A stretch of DNA of 35,533 nucleotides from DAOUEG01 sp964595455 (GCA_964595455.1 CAZQQL010000020.1:1-35533), one strand, 5' to 3'; counted from the first letter of the stretch, positions 22,501-30,030 are shown. The notes: generated by a model from the sequence alone, not told the origin. Made by a program: numbers and translations.

Positions 22501-24264
22501 ATGACAATTCAGTTACTCGATACCGTCATCAACCCCGAACCCATCGGACTTACCGCCAATAAAGGCGTTTTCGCCGGACCGGAACTCGCCAGAGAAGCCC
22601 TGGCCAAACGACCCGGTTCTCTCGACGGTAAGACGGTCTATCTCATCGACATCGGTTACGGCGGCAGCTACAAGTTCATGCTCGCCGTGCAGCGGTGGTT
22701 CGAGAAGAACATGCCGTCCGTCAAGACCGTCAGGAAGCGCACGCCCAGCACCTTTCTCAGCGAACGTGATACCGAGTTCTTCAAGGAGGTTAAGGCCAAT
22801 GGAGACGCCGCCGTCATCGGAGTGGCGGGTTGAATAGGCTGCGTGTCGGCAGTTGCCGGCGCCAGCATCGTCCTCGAACAGCAATTCGGCGTACCCACCG
22901 CCTCGTTCACCACCGATGCCTTCATCGAGGTCGTCGCCAACGACCGCAAGGCCGGCTACGTTCCCTTCCTCTTTACGCCGCACCCGGTCATCGGCATGTC
23001 CGATGAAGCCCTCGACGGCTACGTTGCCGGCAATAATCCGGACAGCGGGAAACCGGTCATCGAGGACATCATCGACGTCCTCACCAAACCCGTCGATGCG
23101 TCAAAGCTGAAGTTCAAGGCCGCCGTGGCTGACTCCTCCGGCGCTCCCGGTTCCTTCCTCAAACCGGACACGGAAGAAAACCTCCAGCAGCTTTTCTACG
23201 ACCGCGGATGGACGGACGGCCTGCCCATTATCCTGCCGACCCAGGAGCGGGTGCAGAAGATGCTTACGGGGACGAGCGCGCCGCCCGACGAGATCGTCGG
23301 GGAGATGATGCGGTTCGATATCCGGGGCATGGTGCAGTATACCGTCGCCAACGTCGCGACGCTTGCCGTCATGGCCGGGGCCAAACCGGAGTACCTGCCG
23401 GTTATCCTTGCTACGGCTTCGTCCAAGCTCGAGGCCATCCAGTCCTCCACCTCCAACTGGTCGGCGATGCTCCTCGTCAACGGGCCTGTCCGCAACGAGA
23501 TCGGCATGAACTGCGGGGTCGGGGCGCTGTCCCCGGTCAACATGGCCAACTCGGTCATCGGGCGGGCCTGGACGCTCATGTCAACCTGCTGGGTGGACAT
23601 CCGGCCGAAGAAGAACATGTGGTCGTCACAAGGCAGCAGCCTCAACTATAACAACAACTGCTGCGCGGAGAACGAGGAAGCCAGTCCCTGGGAGCCGTTC
23701 CATGTCCAGCACGGGTTCCGCGCGGACGAGAGCACGGTCAGTATCTTCCGCGGCTGGGTGTTCGTCAACAGCGCCGGTACAGCATCGGTACGGACCATCC
23801 CGGACGAGATGTGCCTCAACCTTAGCTTCATCCCGCCCACCAATGGCGCGGCGACCATCGTCATGGACCCGGACATCGCCAGGAACCTCAAGAACAAATA
23901 CGGTTTTGCCACGAAGCAGGACTACAGCAAGTGGCTGTCAGAGAACATCAGGATGCCGGCGGAACGGTACTGGGGTTTCGACCACATCGACTGGATGATC
24001 ACGCCGCTCGCCATGCAGGGTGTGGAACCCTTCGCCACGTTCAAGAAGGCCGGACCGGACGAACTCATCACGCCGTATCATGACCCCAACAGGATCAACC
24101 TGGTGGTGGTCGGCGGCGAGACCAATCCGCTGTGGAAGTACTCGGAGTACGGCTACCACGGCAGCTATTCCGTGGACCGCTGGCGCTCCGTGAAGTCGGG
24201 CGCCTGCGATGAGTGCCAGGACGGTTCCTGCGGCGTTCCGGACGCTCCGGTCGATTACGATTAG
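22501..24264 (+). CDS. UGSC-family selenoprotein with in-frame TGA, fused to a large C-terminal domain
   Basis: ATG 22501, preceded by GGAGG, opens a frame that meets TGA at 22831 (codon 111) and continues unbroken to TAG at 24264, giving 587 residues if TGA is read. Around the TGA the protein is GVAG-Sec-IGCVSAVAG, a U-x-x-C redox motif at the place of the Sec-Gly-Ser-Cys signature of the UGSC family (Cys114 is the partner). A SECIS-like hairpin follows. The first 200 residues form the UGSC domain. The rest (from about 225, FYDRGWTDGLPI) is a second conserved region, ending in a Cys cluster (Cys569, Cys572, Cys577). A redox role is likely; the substrate is unknown. The TGA does not look like decay, because both halves remain intact. 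An ATG-less upstream GTG at 22441 is less likely. Confidence 0.85.
22831..22862 (+). promoter_or_regulatory. Sec codon and SECIS-like hairpin
   Basis: The UGA codon (22831-22833) is followed by GUGUCGGC (22843-22850), loop AGUU, and GCCGGCGC (22855-22862), an 8-bp stem with two G-U pairs. The loop G at 22852 lies 19 nt after the UGA. A small apical loop with a G in its first two positions, 16-37 nt downstream of UGA, is the accepted bacterial SECIS pattern recognised by SelB. Confidence 0.7.
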
Positions 24265-24290
24265 GGCCTATAGTTCCAATACTAAGCATG

Positions 24291-24322
24291 AAAGAGTCCC
24301 GTAACATTCGGGGCTCTTTTGC
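24291..24322 (+). terminator. Intrinsic terminator of the UGSC gene
   Basis: AAAGAGTCCCG (24291-24301) pairs with CGGGGCTCTTT (24309-24319), an 11-bp stem with one G-T pair and a 7-nt loop, ending in TTTT. Confidence 0.8.
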
Positions 24323-24388
24323 TTTGATTTTGTTGCCATCCGGGAGTACACTTATTTGACAGCGTAATGATACCTAAGGAGGACTACT

Positions 24389-25051
24389 ATGGCTGTCAAG
24401 GCGCCCCAGGGCTGGTATGATATCACCGTTCCGCTCAAACAGGGTATGGTCTACCTGCCCATCGATCCGGTCCCGCCCAAGATCTATCGCCATTCGGACC
24501 GTGCGCTCGGCTCGCCGGTCACCATGTCCATGCTGGAGATCATCTCCCACACCGGCACCCATATCGATGCGCCGCTCCATTTCGTCGCAGACGGCTCCAC
24601 CATCAGCGATATGGCGTTGGACGCCACCATCGGCCCGGCGCGGGTCATCGAGATCAAGCACCAGCAGTTGATCACCGTCCCGGAACTGGAACTGTACAAC
24701 ATTCAGAAGGGCGAACGGCTGCTGTTCAAGACCCGCAATTCGCCGCAGATGTACGAAGGCATGAAGTTCATGGAGGACTATGTCTATTTCGACGTCGCCG
24801 CCGCCGAGTACATCGCCTCGAAGGGGCCGAAGATGGTCGGACTGGACTGCGTCACCGTAGGCAACTACAAGGACCATGAAAGCATCCAGAAAGTCCACCT
24901 CGCGTTCCTCAATGCGGGCATCTATATCCTGGAGGGGTGCGCCCTCGGGCACGTGCCGCCCGGCGACTACGAACTGCTCTGCCTGCCGCTCCTCATGTAT
25001 AACGGAGACGCCGGACCGTCCCGTGCTATCCTGAGGCCGCTCGCCAAATAG
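24389..25051 (+). CDS. Cyclase family protein (kynurenine-formamidase-like metal hydrolase), copy 1
   Basis: The 220-residue protein has the metal-binding motif HTGTHIDAPLHF (54-65), in which His54, His58 and Asp60 are the typical ligands and His64 follows. It also has WYDITVPLKQGM at the N-terminus and the ELLCLPLLMYNGDAGPSRAIL C-terminal signature. Relatives hydrolyse N-formylkynurenine, isatin or cyclic amides, or act as polyketide cyclases; the substrate here is unknown. The start has AAGGAGG. It is flanked by terminators, so it is a single-gene unit. A close paralogue lies at 29371 (50 of the first 65 residues identical by eye). Confidence 0.88.
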   Translation: MAVKAPQGWYDITVPLKQGMVYLPIDPVPPKIYRHSDRALGSPVTMSMLEIISHTGTHIDAPLHFVADGSTISDMALDATIGPARVIEIKHQQLITVPELELYNIQKGERLLFKTRNSPQMYEGMKFMEDYVYFDVAAAEYIASKGPKMVGLDCVTVGNYKDHESIQKVHLAFLNAGIYILEGCALGHVPPGDYELLCLPLLMYNGDAGPSRAILRPLAK

Positions 25052-25068
25052 TCCTGCAGACAGGTCAA

Positions 25069-25098
25069 GAGGGGGCGAACCGGCCCCCTCTCCTCTTT
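25069..25098 (+). terminator. Probable intrinsic terminator
   Basis: GAGGGGGC (25069-25076) and GCCCCCTC (25083-25090) pair around a 6-nt loop, followed by TCCTCTTT, a weak T-tract. Confidence 0.6.
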
Positions 25099-25156
25099 GT
25101 AACCTGCTCTTCGATTACGCCAAAATTGCGCAATGCATCCAAACGGAGGACAAGCG

Positions 25157-25765
25157 ATGAAGCTACTTGCGGTATCGTGCAGCCCGAGGAAGAACGGCAA
25201 TACCGTGCTGCTGCTGGAAACGGCGCTGGATGCCGCCCGGAAAGAAGGGGCGGAGACCGAACTGTTCACCGTGGCCGGGAAGACCATCCAACCCTGCGAT
25301 GGCTGCTGGGCCTGCGTTAAAACAGGGAAGTGCCATATCAAGGATGACATGACCGCGCTCTATGACAAGCTCGTGGAGGCGGACGGCATCATCTTCGGCA
25401 CGCCGATCTACTTCTGGGGCATGACGGCGCAGGCCAAGGCCGTCATCGACCGCTCCATCGCCCTCAACCACGCGGAGAAGAACCTCGCGAACAGGGTTTG
25501 CGGCGCGGTCGTGGTGGCGGGCAGCCTGGGTCTCGTCGACGCGCTCAAGGACTATGCGTACTTCATCATCCAGAAGCGGATGCTGCCCGCCAACATGGTC
25601 GCTGCGTATACCGGCGACCCCGCGGACACGAAGAAGATGGAAGGGCTCCTCAAGGACGCGGGCGACCTCGGCCGGCAGATGGTGGAGCTGGTGAAGTTGG
25701 GGTTCCGGTATCCGCCGGAGTTCATTAAAGGGCCGGGGGCGTTCGGGGTGCAGGGAAGAAAATAG
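25157..25765 (+). CDS. NADPH-dependent FMN reductase / flavodoxin-fold protein
   Basis: The 202-residue protein starts MKLLAVSCSPRKNGNT, the FMN phosphate-binding loop of NADPH-dependent FMN reductases. CDGCWACVKTGKCHIKDDM is the iron-sulfur-flavoprotein-like cysteine segment (C-x2-C-x2-C-x5-C). GTPIYFWGMTAQAKAVIDR is the second conserved loop. It probably uses FMN, perhaps with an Fe-S cluster, to pass electrons; the substrate is unknown. The start at 25157 follows GGAGGACAAGCG; the earlier ATG at 25133 lies before that site. Its stop shares bases with the next gene's start. Confidence 0.88.
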   Translation: MKLLAVSCSPRKNGNTVLLLETALDAARKEGAETELFTVAGKTIQPCDGCWACVKTGKCHIKDDMTALYDKLVEADGIIFGTPIYFWGMTAQAKAVIDRSIALNHAEKNLANRVCGAVVVAGSLGLVDALKDYAYFIIQKRMLPANMVAAYTGDPADTKKMEGLLKDAGDLGRQMVELVKLGFRYPPEFIKGPGAFGVQGRK

Positions 25766-26166
25766 TGGCAATGTGGTTTATTGAGCTGTTCTCAACCAGC
25801 GGGAGGTATGGCCGCGGCCGGTACATCCTCACCGATATCGCCACACAGGTACTCGCTATCGTTTTCATCTTCCTGGTCTCTTTTGCCAGCAAGTGGTTCC
25901 TGATAGTGGCGGTCCCTGGCTGGCCGGCGCTCTGGTGGATCAACATTGCTGCCACGGTCAAACGGCTGCACGACCTCGGCCGTCCCGGCGATGACATCCT
26001 CAAGCTGTTCATCCCGTTCATCGGTTCCTGGATGGACCTGAAGCTCATGTACCAGCCCGGCATCGAGGAAGGGACCGGAGAAGCCATGCGGGATTACAAC
26101 ATCCGGGAGTACAACCGGAGGCACCCAGGTTACCAGCCGCCCGACTACCGGAACTTCATCCGATAA
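25765..26166 (+). CDS. DUF805 family membrane protein
   Basis: The 133-residue protein has GRYGRGRYILTDIA at the N-terminus, membrane segments around residues 27-45 and 47-58, and the KRLHDLGRPGDDILKLFIPF motif that marks DUF805 proteins, followed by LKLMYQPGIEEGTG. The C-terminus is polar and proline-rich. The family's function is unknown. GTG at 25765 overlaps the upstream stop (TAGTG); ATG at 25771 is an alternative. It is likely co-transcribed with the FMN reductase gene. Confidence 0.8.
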   Translation: MAMWFIELFSTSGRYGRGRYILTDIATQVLAIVFIFLVSFASKWFLIVAVPGWPALWWINIAATVKRLHDLGRPGDDILKLFIPFIGSWMDLKLMYQPGIEEGTGEAMRDYNIREYNRRHPGYQPPDYRNFIR

Positions 26167-26244
26167 AACCTTCTGCCGTCGTGCGGGCATCATTATGAAT
26201 GCAGGTCATTTTGGCCATCATTCTGAGGCATTCTTCTCCTTTAT

Positions 26245-26263
26245 GAAAATCCTATAGATTTTC
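26245..26263 (+). promoter_or_regulatory. Inverted repeat upstream of the HPr-kinase-like gene
   Basis: GAAAATC-CTATA-GATTTTC is a perfect 7-bp inverted repeat with a 5-nt spacer. It lies 85 nt before the first gene of the RiPP-like locus, with no T-tract, so an operator is more likely than a terminator. Confidence 0.4.
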
Positions 26264-26347
26264 TAACCGTTTTATAACCGCCGCGTGTTTCGATTAAACC
26301 ATTTGCGTGTAATAGTGTAAGTATCGGGTATTTGCTGATAGAGACTT

Positions 26348-27250
26348 ATGAAAAACCTTGAAACCATACGTATTCAGGCAGGCGATATCTGTATCGCATT
26401 CGTTTCTGATGACTCCGGTGTTCTTGCCTGGCTGAGAAGCATCTACAGCGAGTTCATCTGCGACCTGCCGGCGAACATCACGGTCGAGGTGGTTGCAACC
26501 GAAACCATGGAACCGGATGAAATAAGCCGGCGATTATGCAACTCAAGGCTCACTCATCAGGACGGCATTTTTTCTTTTGAAGACGGGCTGGTTTCAGGCA
26601 CGTACGATTTGGAGAGCATGAGAGTTCGATTACGGCTTGAGAGACAGTTACTGGAGCAAAACTCGGCCGGTTATTACCTGAACCAGTTTATGTGTCTGCT
26701 GTATGGTTCGGCACTGCCTAACGATTCCAGGTCAGGGATAGTCCATTCATCCGCCGTGGTCATCGATGGTTGCGCTTTCCTCTTTACCGGGCCTTCCGGA
26801 ATAGGAAAGACGACAGCCGCCAAATTATGCAGGGACGCCGGCAACGCCATCGTCATCAATGACGAGGGCAATCTACTGGTCGCAGAACCTGCGAGTCGCG
26901 ATGGTTTAACGGTCCAGGGTATCCCGATCATCGGCAAGCTTCCGGAGAAGAACAACCTGGGCGCACCGCTGATGGCGGTCCTTTTTCTGAAGCAGGGTAA
27001 CCATACTGAAATCACGCCTCTGGACAAGGCCAGTGCCATGAAAAGGTTACTTTATCAGGTGGTCGGAAACCAGTCTTTCGGGCAGGGGAAATCCGGAGTT
27101 GTTGCTTTAAAGTTCGCATTCAGTGACGTCATTGCAAGGAGTGTTCCCTGTTTTGAACTCGAATTTACTCTGGAAGGATCTGAGTTGCATAACCGATTGC
27201 TTGAACTTAGGAAAAAGCTGATAAAGGAGCAAGAGGTTTATGCCGGATAA
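26348..27250 (+). CDS. HPr-kinase-like ATP-binding protein of a RiPP-like locus
   Basis: The 300-residue protein has an N-terminal region with no known motif and a C-terminal HprK-like kinase core: LFTGPSGIGKTTAAKLC (Walker A 148-156), preceded by the family's IVHSSAVVIDG strand, and an INDEGNLL segment like HprK's acidic DDE stretch. It lacks the N-terminal DRTGG domain of true HPr kinase. Such HprK-related proteins occur in RiPP clusters; in paeninodin-type lasso clusters one phosphorylates a serine near the precursor's C-terminus. Here it overlaps the PqqD-like gene by 11 nt. The target is inferred to be the small peptide or the secreted protein next to it. Confidence 0.8.
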   Translation: MKNLETIRIQAGDICIAFVSDDSGVLAWLRSIYSEFICDLPANITVEVVATETMEPDEISRRLCNSRLTHQDGIFSFEDGLVSGTYDLESMRVRLRLERQLLEQNSAGYYLNQFMCLLYGSALPNDSRSGIVHSSAVVIDGCAFLFTGPSGIGKTTAAKLCRDAGNAIVINDEGNLLVAEPASRDGLTVQGIPIIGKLPEKNNLGAPLMAVLFLKQGNHTEITPLDKASAMKRLLYQVVGNQSFGQGKSGVVALKFAFSDVIARSVPCFELEFTLEGSELHNRLLELRKKLIKEQEVYAG

Positions 27251-27506
27251 GGTCAAGAGATCTGACGACGCCGTCTGGCGCAGATTGGATGATACTATCG
27301 TCATTATTGATACCGAGGGGACAAAGATACTCACACTCAACAGTACCGCGGCGTTCATCTGGGAGCGATGTGACGGGACGAAGAGCGAGGAAGAAATTGC
27401 GGAACAGATGAGTCAAGAATTTGATGCCAACGATATTGATTTGTGTAAGGATGTTGCCGGAACAATCGCGCGGTTCAAGGAAAAAGGACTGGTACAAATC
27501 ATCTAA
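27240..27506 (+). CDS. PqqD-family peptide-recognition protein
   Basis: The 88-residue protein has the PqqD winged-helix fold pattern: an N-terminal strand pair (VWRRLDDTIVIID), TEGTKILTLNSTAAFIWERCDGTKS-type core, then EEIAEQMSQEFD and VAGTIARFKEKGLVQII. The LN-x-TA-x-x-(I/L)W-x-x-x-(D)G motif is typical. PqqD-type domains (RiPP recognition elements) bind leader peptides and present them to modifying enzymes. A short peptide with a YxxP leader motif follows 125 bp downstream, which supports this role. AAGGAG precedes the ATG. Confidence 0.87.
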   Translation: MPDKVKRSDDAVWRRLDDTIVIIDTEGTKILTLNSTAAFIWERCDGTKSEEEIAEQMSQEFDANDIDLCKDVAGTIARFKEKGLVQII

Positions 27507-27551
27507 GATAACAGCTGAGCTGCGGTATCCCTGAAAAGGGGCGCCGTTAAA

Positions 27552-27584
27552 TTCCAGGCATAACGTGGTACGGGATGCCTGGAG
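27552..27584 (+). promoter_or_regulatory. Hairpin between the PqqD gene and the peptide gene
   Basis: TTCCAGGCAT (27552-27561) and ATGCCTGGAG (27575-27584) pair over 10 bp (one G-T pair) around a 13-nt loop. No T-tract follows. It may stabilise or separate expression of the peptide from the upstream enzymes. Confidence 0.5.
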
Positions 27585-27631
27585 CGATAAACAGAAAGTC
27601 GGTGCGGTAATAAACTTGAAAGGTCAAAACC

Positions 27632-27727
27632 ATGGAAAAGAAACAATACGTTAAACCAGAGATCGTTGAAGAAGAACTCGACCAAGAAGCACTCTGCATG
27701 ATCCAGCTCAGTGGGGACCCCCGCTAG
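27632..27727 (+). CDS. Putative RiPP precursor peptide, 31 residues
   Basis: An ATG at 27632, preceded by GAAAGG, opens a 31-codon frame. The N-terminal part is MEKKQYVKPEIVEEELDQ, with Tyr6-x-x-Pro9-x-Ile11 matching the YxxPxL/I element that PqqD-like proteins bind in lasso-type leaders. The last part (EALCMIQLSGDPR) holds a single Cys and a Ser near the C-terminus, the latter a possible target for the HprK-like kinase. No lasso macrocyclase or leader protease is nearby. The coding call rests on context, Shine-Dalgarno and the leader motif. Confidence 0.65.
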   Translation: MEKKQYVKPEIVEEELDQEALCMIQLSGDPR

Positions 27728-27796
27728 TCAGGGATACTACTACCGTACCGCAGCTCAGTCTCAATTGAAAAGTAACATAACAAAAGGAGTATAAAG

Positions 27797-28822
27797 ATGA
27801 AGAAACTTCTGGTGTCCCTGGTAGTAATCAGTATCTTGTTGCTTGCGATGCCTGCCGCGGTTCTGGCCGCCGAGACTCCTTGCGACCTGGATTTGCCTGA
27901 AGAGGTAACCGTACAATTCCCGCGGTTCCCAGTTGCAGGAGATGAGACGTATCTGCCTTCTCTCATTGTCAGCGGAGGGACCAGTCTGGACGACGAGTAT
28001 CAAGGCTGGTGTCTGGACAAAAGAGGCGGAGTCTGGTTGGGTTCATACCACGCCTACGTCCATAACAGTTGCTGCGATGATCTGACAGGTATCATCGAGA
28101 TACCGGCAAACATCGATCTGGTAAACTGGATATTGAATAACTATTCCGTTGGCATGCCTGTGGATGACCTTGGCGCCCTCACCTACGGCGATATTCAGGC
28201 TGCAATCTGGCATTTGCTTAATAGTGGGCCTGCCACTGGGACCCTTCTCGGCGCTTATAGTCAGGCACGCATTGACGCTATTCTTGCTGCTGCAGCCCAA
28301 CACGAGGGTTTTGTCCCGGACTGCGGTCAATACGTACTGATAATCCTGAAGCCGTATGTATGGTTCACCGATGACGACTACGTCGAACGTGATGATTATC
28401 AACCTCTGGGCATTCTCGTACCCCTCGTCTGTGAAGACTATGAAGGCTTGACCCCTGGTTTCTGGAAGAACCACACAAAAGTGTGGGAAGGTTATGTCAA
28501 AACAGACCTGGTCGGTGATGTTTTTACCATACCCGCTGCCTTCAATGAACTCGCCGATGATACCCTGCTCCAGGCGCTCAAATACGGTGGTGGCGGTAAG
28601 TCAATCGGTATGGCCCGCAGTCTGCTGAGGGCGGGAGTCGCTGCTGTATTGAATGCTTCACATCCATATGTGAACTACCCGATGACCGGCGCCCAGATCA
28701 TCAGTCAGGTTAATGAGGCATTGGCTACCCTCGATAAAGACATCATGGAAGACCTGAAAGACCAGCTTGATGCCTGCAACAACCTGGGCGGCGGAATCGA
28801 TGCCCACGGTAATCCGCTCTAG
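27797..28822 (+). CDS. Secreted protein with thioester-domain-like and TPGFWKNH motifs
   Basis: The 341-residue protein has a clear signal peptide (KK, hydrophobic core, cut predicted after Ala25 in VLAA-ET). EYQGWCLDKR (Cys72) and GDIQAAIWHLL (Gln134) match the [YF]C-x-[DE] and TQ-x-A-I-W motifs of bacterial thioester domains, in which a Cys-Gln bond lets surface proteins attach covalently to targets. The C-terminal part begins LTPGFWKNHTKVWEGY, a motif of many secreted and archaeal surface proteins. No LPxTG, PEP-CTERM or membrane anchor is seen. It has AAGGAG and follows the peptide gene by 69 bp; a terminator comes next. The link to the peptide system is inferred from position. Confidence 0.7.
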   Translation: MKKLLVSLVVISILLLAMPAAVLAAETPCDLDLPEEVTVQFPRFPVAGDETYLPSLIVSGGTSLDDEYQGWCLDKRGGVWLGSYHAYVHNSCCDDLTGIIEIPANIDLVNWILNNYSVGMPVDDLGALTYGDIQAAIWHLLNSGPATGTLLGAYSQARIDAILAAAAQHEGFVPDCGQYVLIILKPYVWFTDDDYVERDDYQPLGILVPLVCEDYEGLTPGFWKNHTKVWEGYVKTDLVGDVFTIPAAFNELADDTLLQALKYGGGGKSIGMARSLLRAGVAAVLNASHPYVNYPMTGAQIISQVNEALATLDKDIMEDLKDQLDACNNLGGGIDAHGNPL

Positions 28823-28847
28823 AAGCCTGTATTCTGGTTGTCTTGAA

Positions 28848-28881
28848 AAAAAGGAGGAGTCTCAAAAACTCCTCCTTTTTG
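28848..28881 (+). terminator. Strong intrinsic terminator closing the RiPP-like locus
   Basis: AAAAAGGAGGAGT (28848-28860) and ACTCCTCCTTTTT (28868-28880) form a perfect 13-bp stem with a 7-nt loop. The A and T runs make it bidirectional in principle. Confidence 0.9.
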
Positions 28882-29008
28882 TTATACCGCAAAAATGGGC
28901 GGCAGCACCCACGAGACCTGGAAACCTCCCCTCTCGACGTATGCTCGTTTCTGGTCTAGGATACTAACGGAACAGGCTGGAACAGCCATAGGTCCGGAGT
29001 ATGCTGCC

Positions 29009-29203
29009 ATGAGCGATAAGAAGTTTGAAGAAAGCCGGTTATATAAACGGGAACACGGGACGGACGAGGAGACCCTTCATGAGCTTTCCCTAGCTCGCAA
29101 GACGCTGCTGAGGAATGATGAAGTGCAGGAAATCCTCCATGACGTCGCTTTAATGGCGAAGGCTGAAAAGAAATCGAAGAAAACCGCCGGTAGCCCAAAG
29201 TAA
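29009..29203 (+). CDS. Small charged hypothetical protein
   Basis: The 64-residue product is helical and highly charged (KKFEESRLYKREHG, EEILHDVALMAKAEKKSKKT), with no Cys and no membrane segment. The ATG at 29009 has GGAG about 10 nt upstream; an in-frame ATG at 28895 would start near the previous terminator and add unlikely residues. A strong hairpin follows the stop. I do not recognise it. Confidence 0.5.
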   Translation: MSDKKFEESRLYKREHGTDEETLHELSLARKTLLRNDEVQEILHDVALMAKAEKKSKKTAGSPK

Positions 29204-29220
29204 CACCGGCTCACGAACAG

Positions 29221-29293
29221 TAGTTGAAACGCCCTCTCCGGCGGCACACCGCAAACATCGGGACGATGCCGCCGCGAGAGGGCAACTATTTTT
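29221..29293 (+). terminator. Large terminator hairpin
   Basis: GCCCTCTCCGGCGGCA (29231-29246) pairs with TGCCGCCGCGAGAGGGC (29267-29283) with one bulged base and a 20-nt loop. The outer TAGTT and AACTA add to it, and TTTTT follows. Confidence 0.75.
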
Positions 29294-29370
29294 ACATCAT
29301 CCATCAGAACAGGTTTGACTTACTTTGATTTTTCTCCTATGCTGATAACAAATTTCAGCAGGAGGAAACC

Positions 29371-30030
29371 ATGACCGTTAAACTGCCGCCCGGATGGTAC
29401 GATATCACCGTCCCCCTCAAACAGGGCATGCCGTATTTCCCGACCGATCCCGCTCCCCCGAAGATCTACCGGTACTCCGACCGTGCCCTGGGCGGTGTGG
29501 TGACCATGTGCATGATCGAGATGATCGGGCATACCGGCACGCATGTCGATGCGCCGCTCCACTTCATCCCGGACGGCTCGACGATATCCGATATGCCGGT
29601 GGATGCAACCATCGGGCCGTGCCAGGTCATCGAAATACAGGACAGGGAAAAAATCACCGCCGCCGAACTGAAGCGGTACGACATCAAGAAAGGCGACCGC
29701 ATCCTCTGCAAGACGGCCAACTCGCCGCGTACCTATGAAGCGCCGAAATTCGTCGAGGACTATGTCTATCTTGACGATGACGCCTCGGATTACCTTGTGG
29801 AGAAAGGCATCGTCCTGTTCGGGCTGGACAATATCACCATCGGCAGTTACAAGCGGCCGGAGAACATCAACAAGACCCATACCACGCTGCTCGGCGCCGG
29901 CATTTATATACTGGAGAATTGTGCCCTGGCAGGAGTGCCCGCGGGCAATTACGAGCTCCTCTGCCTGCCGCTCCTCATGCTCAACGGCGATGCCGGTCCC
30001 TGCCGGGCGCTGCTGCGACCGCTGAAATAA
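29371..30030 (+). CDS. Cyclase family protein (kynurenine-formamidase-like), copy 2
   Basis: The 219-residue protein has the HTGTHVDAPLHF metal motif (54-65) and the LLCLPLLMLNGDAGPCRALL end of the copy at 24389, with the same WYDITVPLKQGM start. AGGAGG precedes the ATG. It stands between its own terminators. The two copies differ in loops near residues 21-28 and 42-53, which line the active site in this fold, so they may differ in substrate. The reaction is not known; cyclic amide or ester hydrolysis is the family expectation. Confidence 0.88.
   Translation: MTVKLPPGWYDITVPLKQGMPYFPTDPAPPKIYRYSDRALGGVVTMCMIEMIGHTGTHVDAPLHFIPDGSTISDMPVDATIGPCQVIEIQDREKITAAELKRYDIKKGDRILCKTANSPRTYEAPKFVEDYVYLDDDASDYLVEKGIVLFGLDNITIGSYKRPENINKTHTTLLGAGIYILENCALAGVPAGNYELLCLPLLMLNGDAGPCRALLRPLK

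Noticed and set aside
22843..24264. Separate gene starting just after the TGA of the UGSC gene
   Set aside because: There is no Shine-Dalgarno before the GTG at 22843, and the frame is continuous with the upstream part. The selenocysteine reading explains both halves.
25157..25765. Selenocysteine or broken active site in the FMN reductase
   Set aside because: The frame is intact and all four cysteines of the typical segment are encoded normally.
26348..28822. Complete lasso-peptide biosynthetic cluster
   Set aside because: No asparagine-synthetase-like macrocyclase, no transglutaminase-like protease and no ABC transporter is present, and the peptide lacks the usual Thr before the core.
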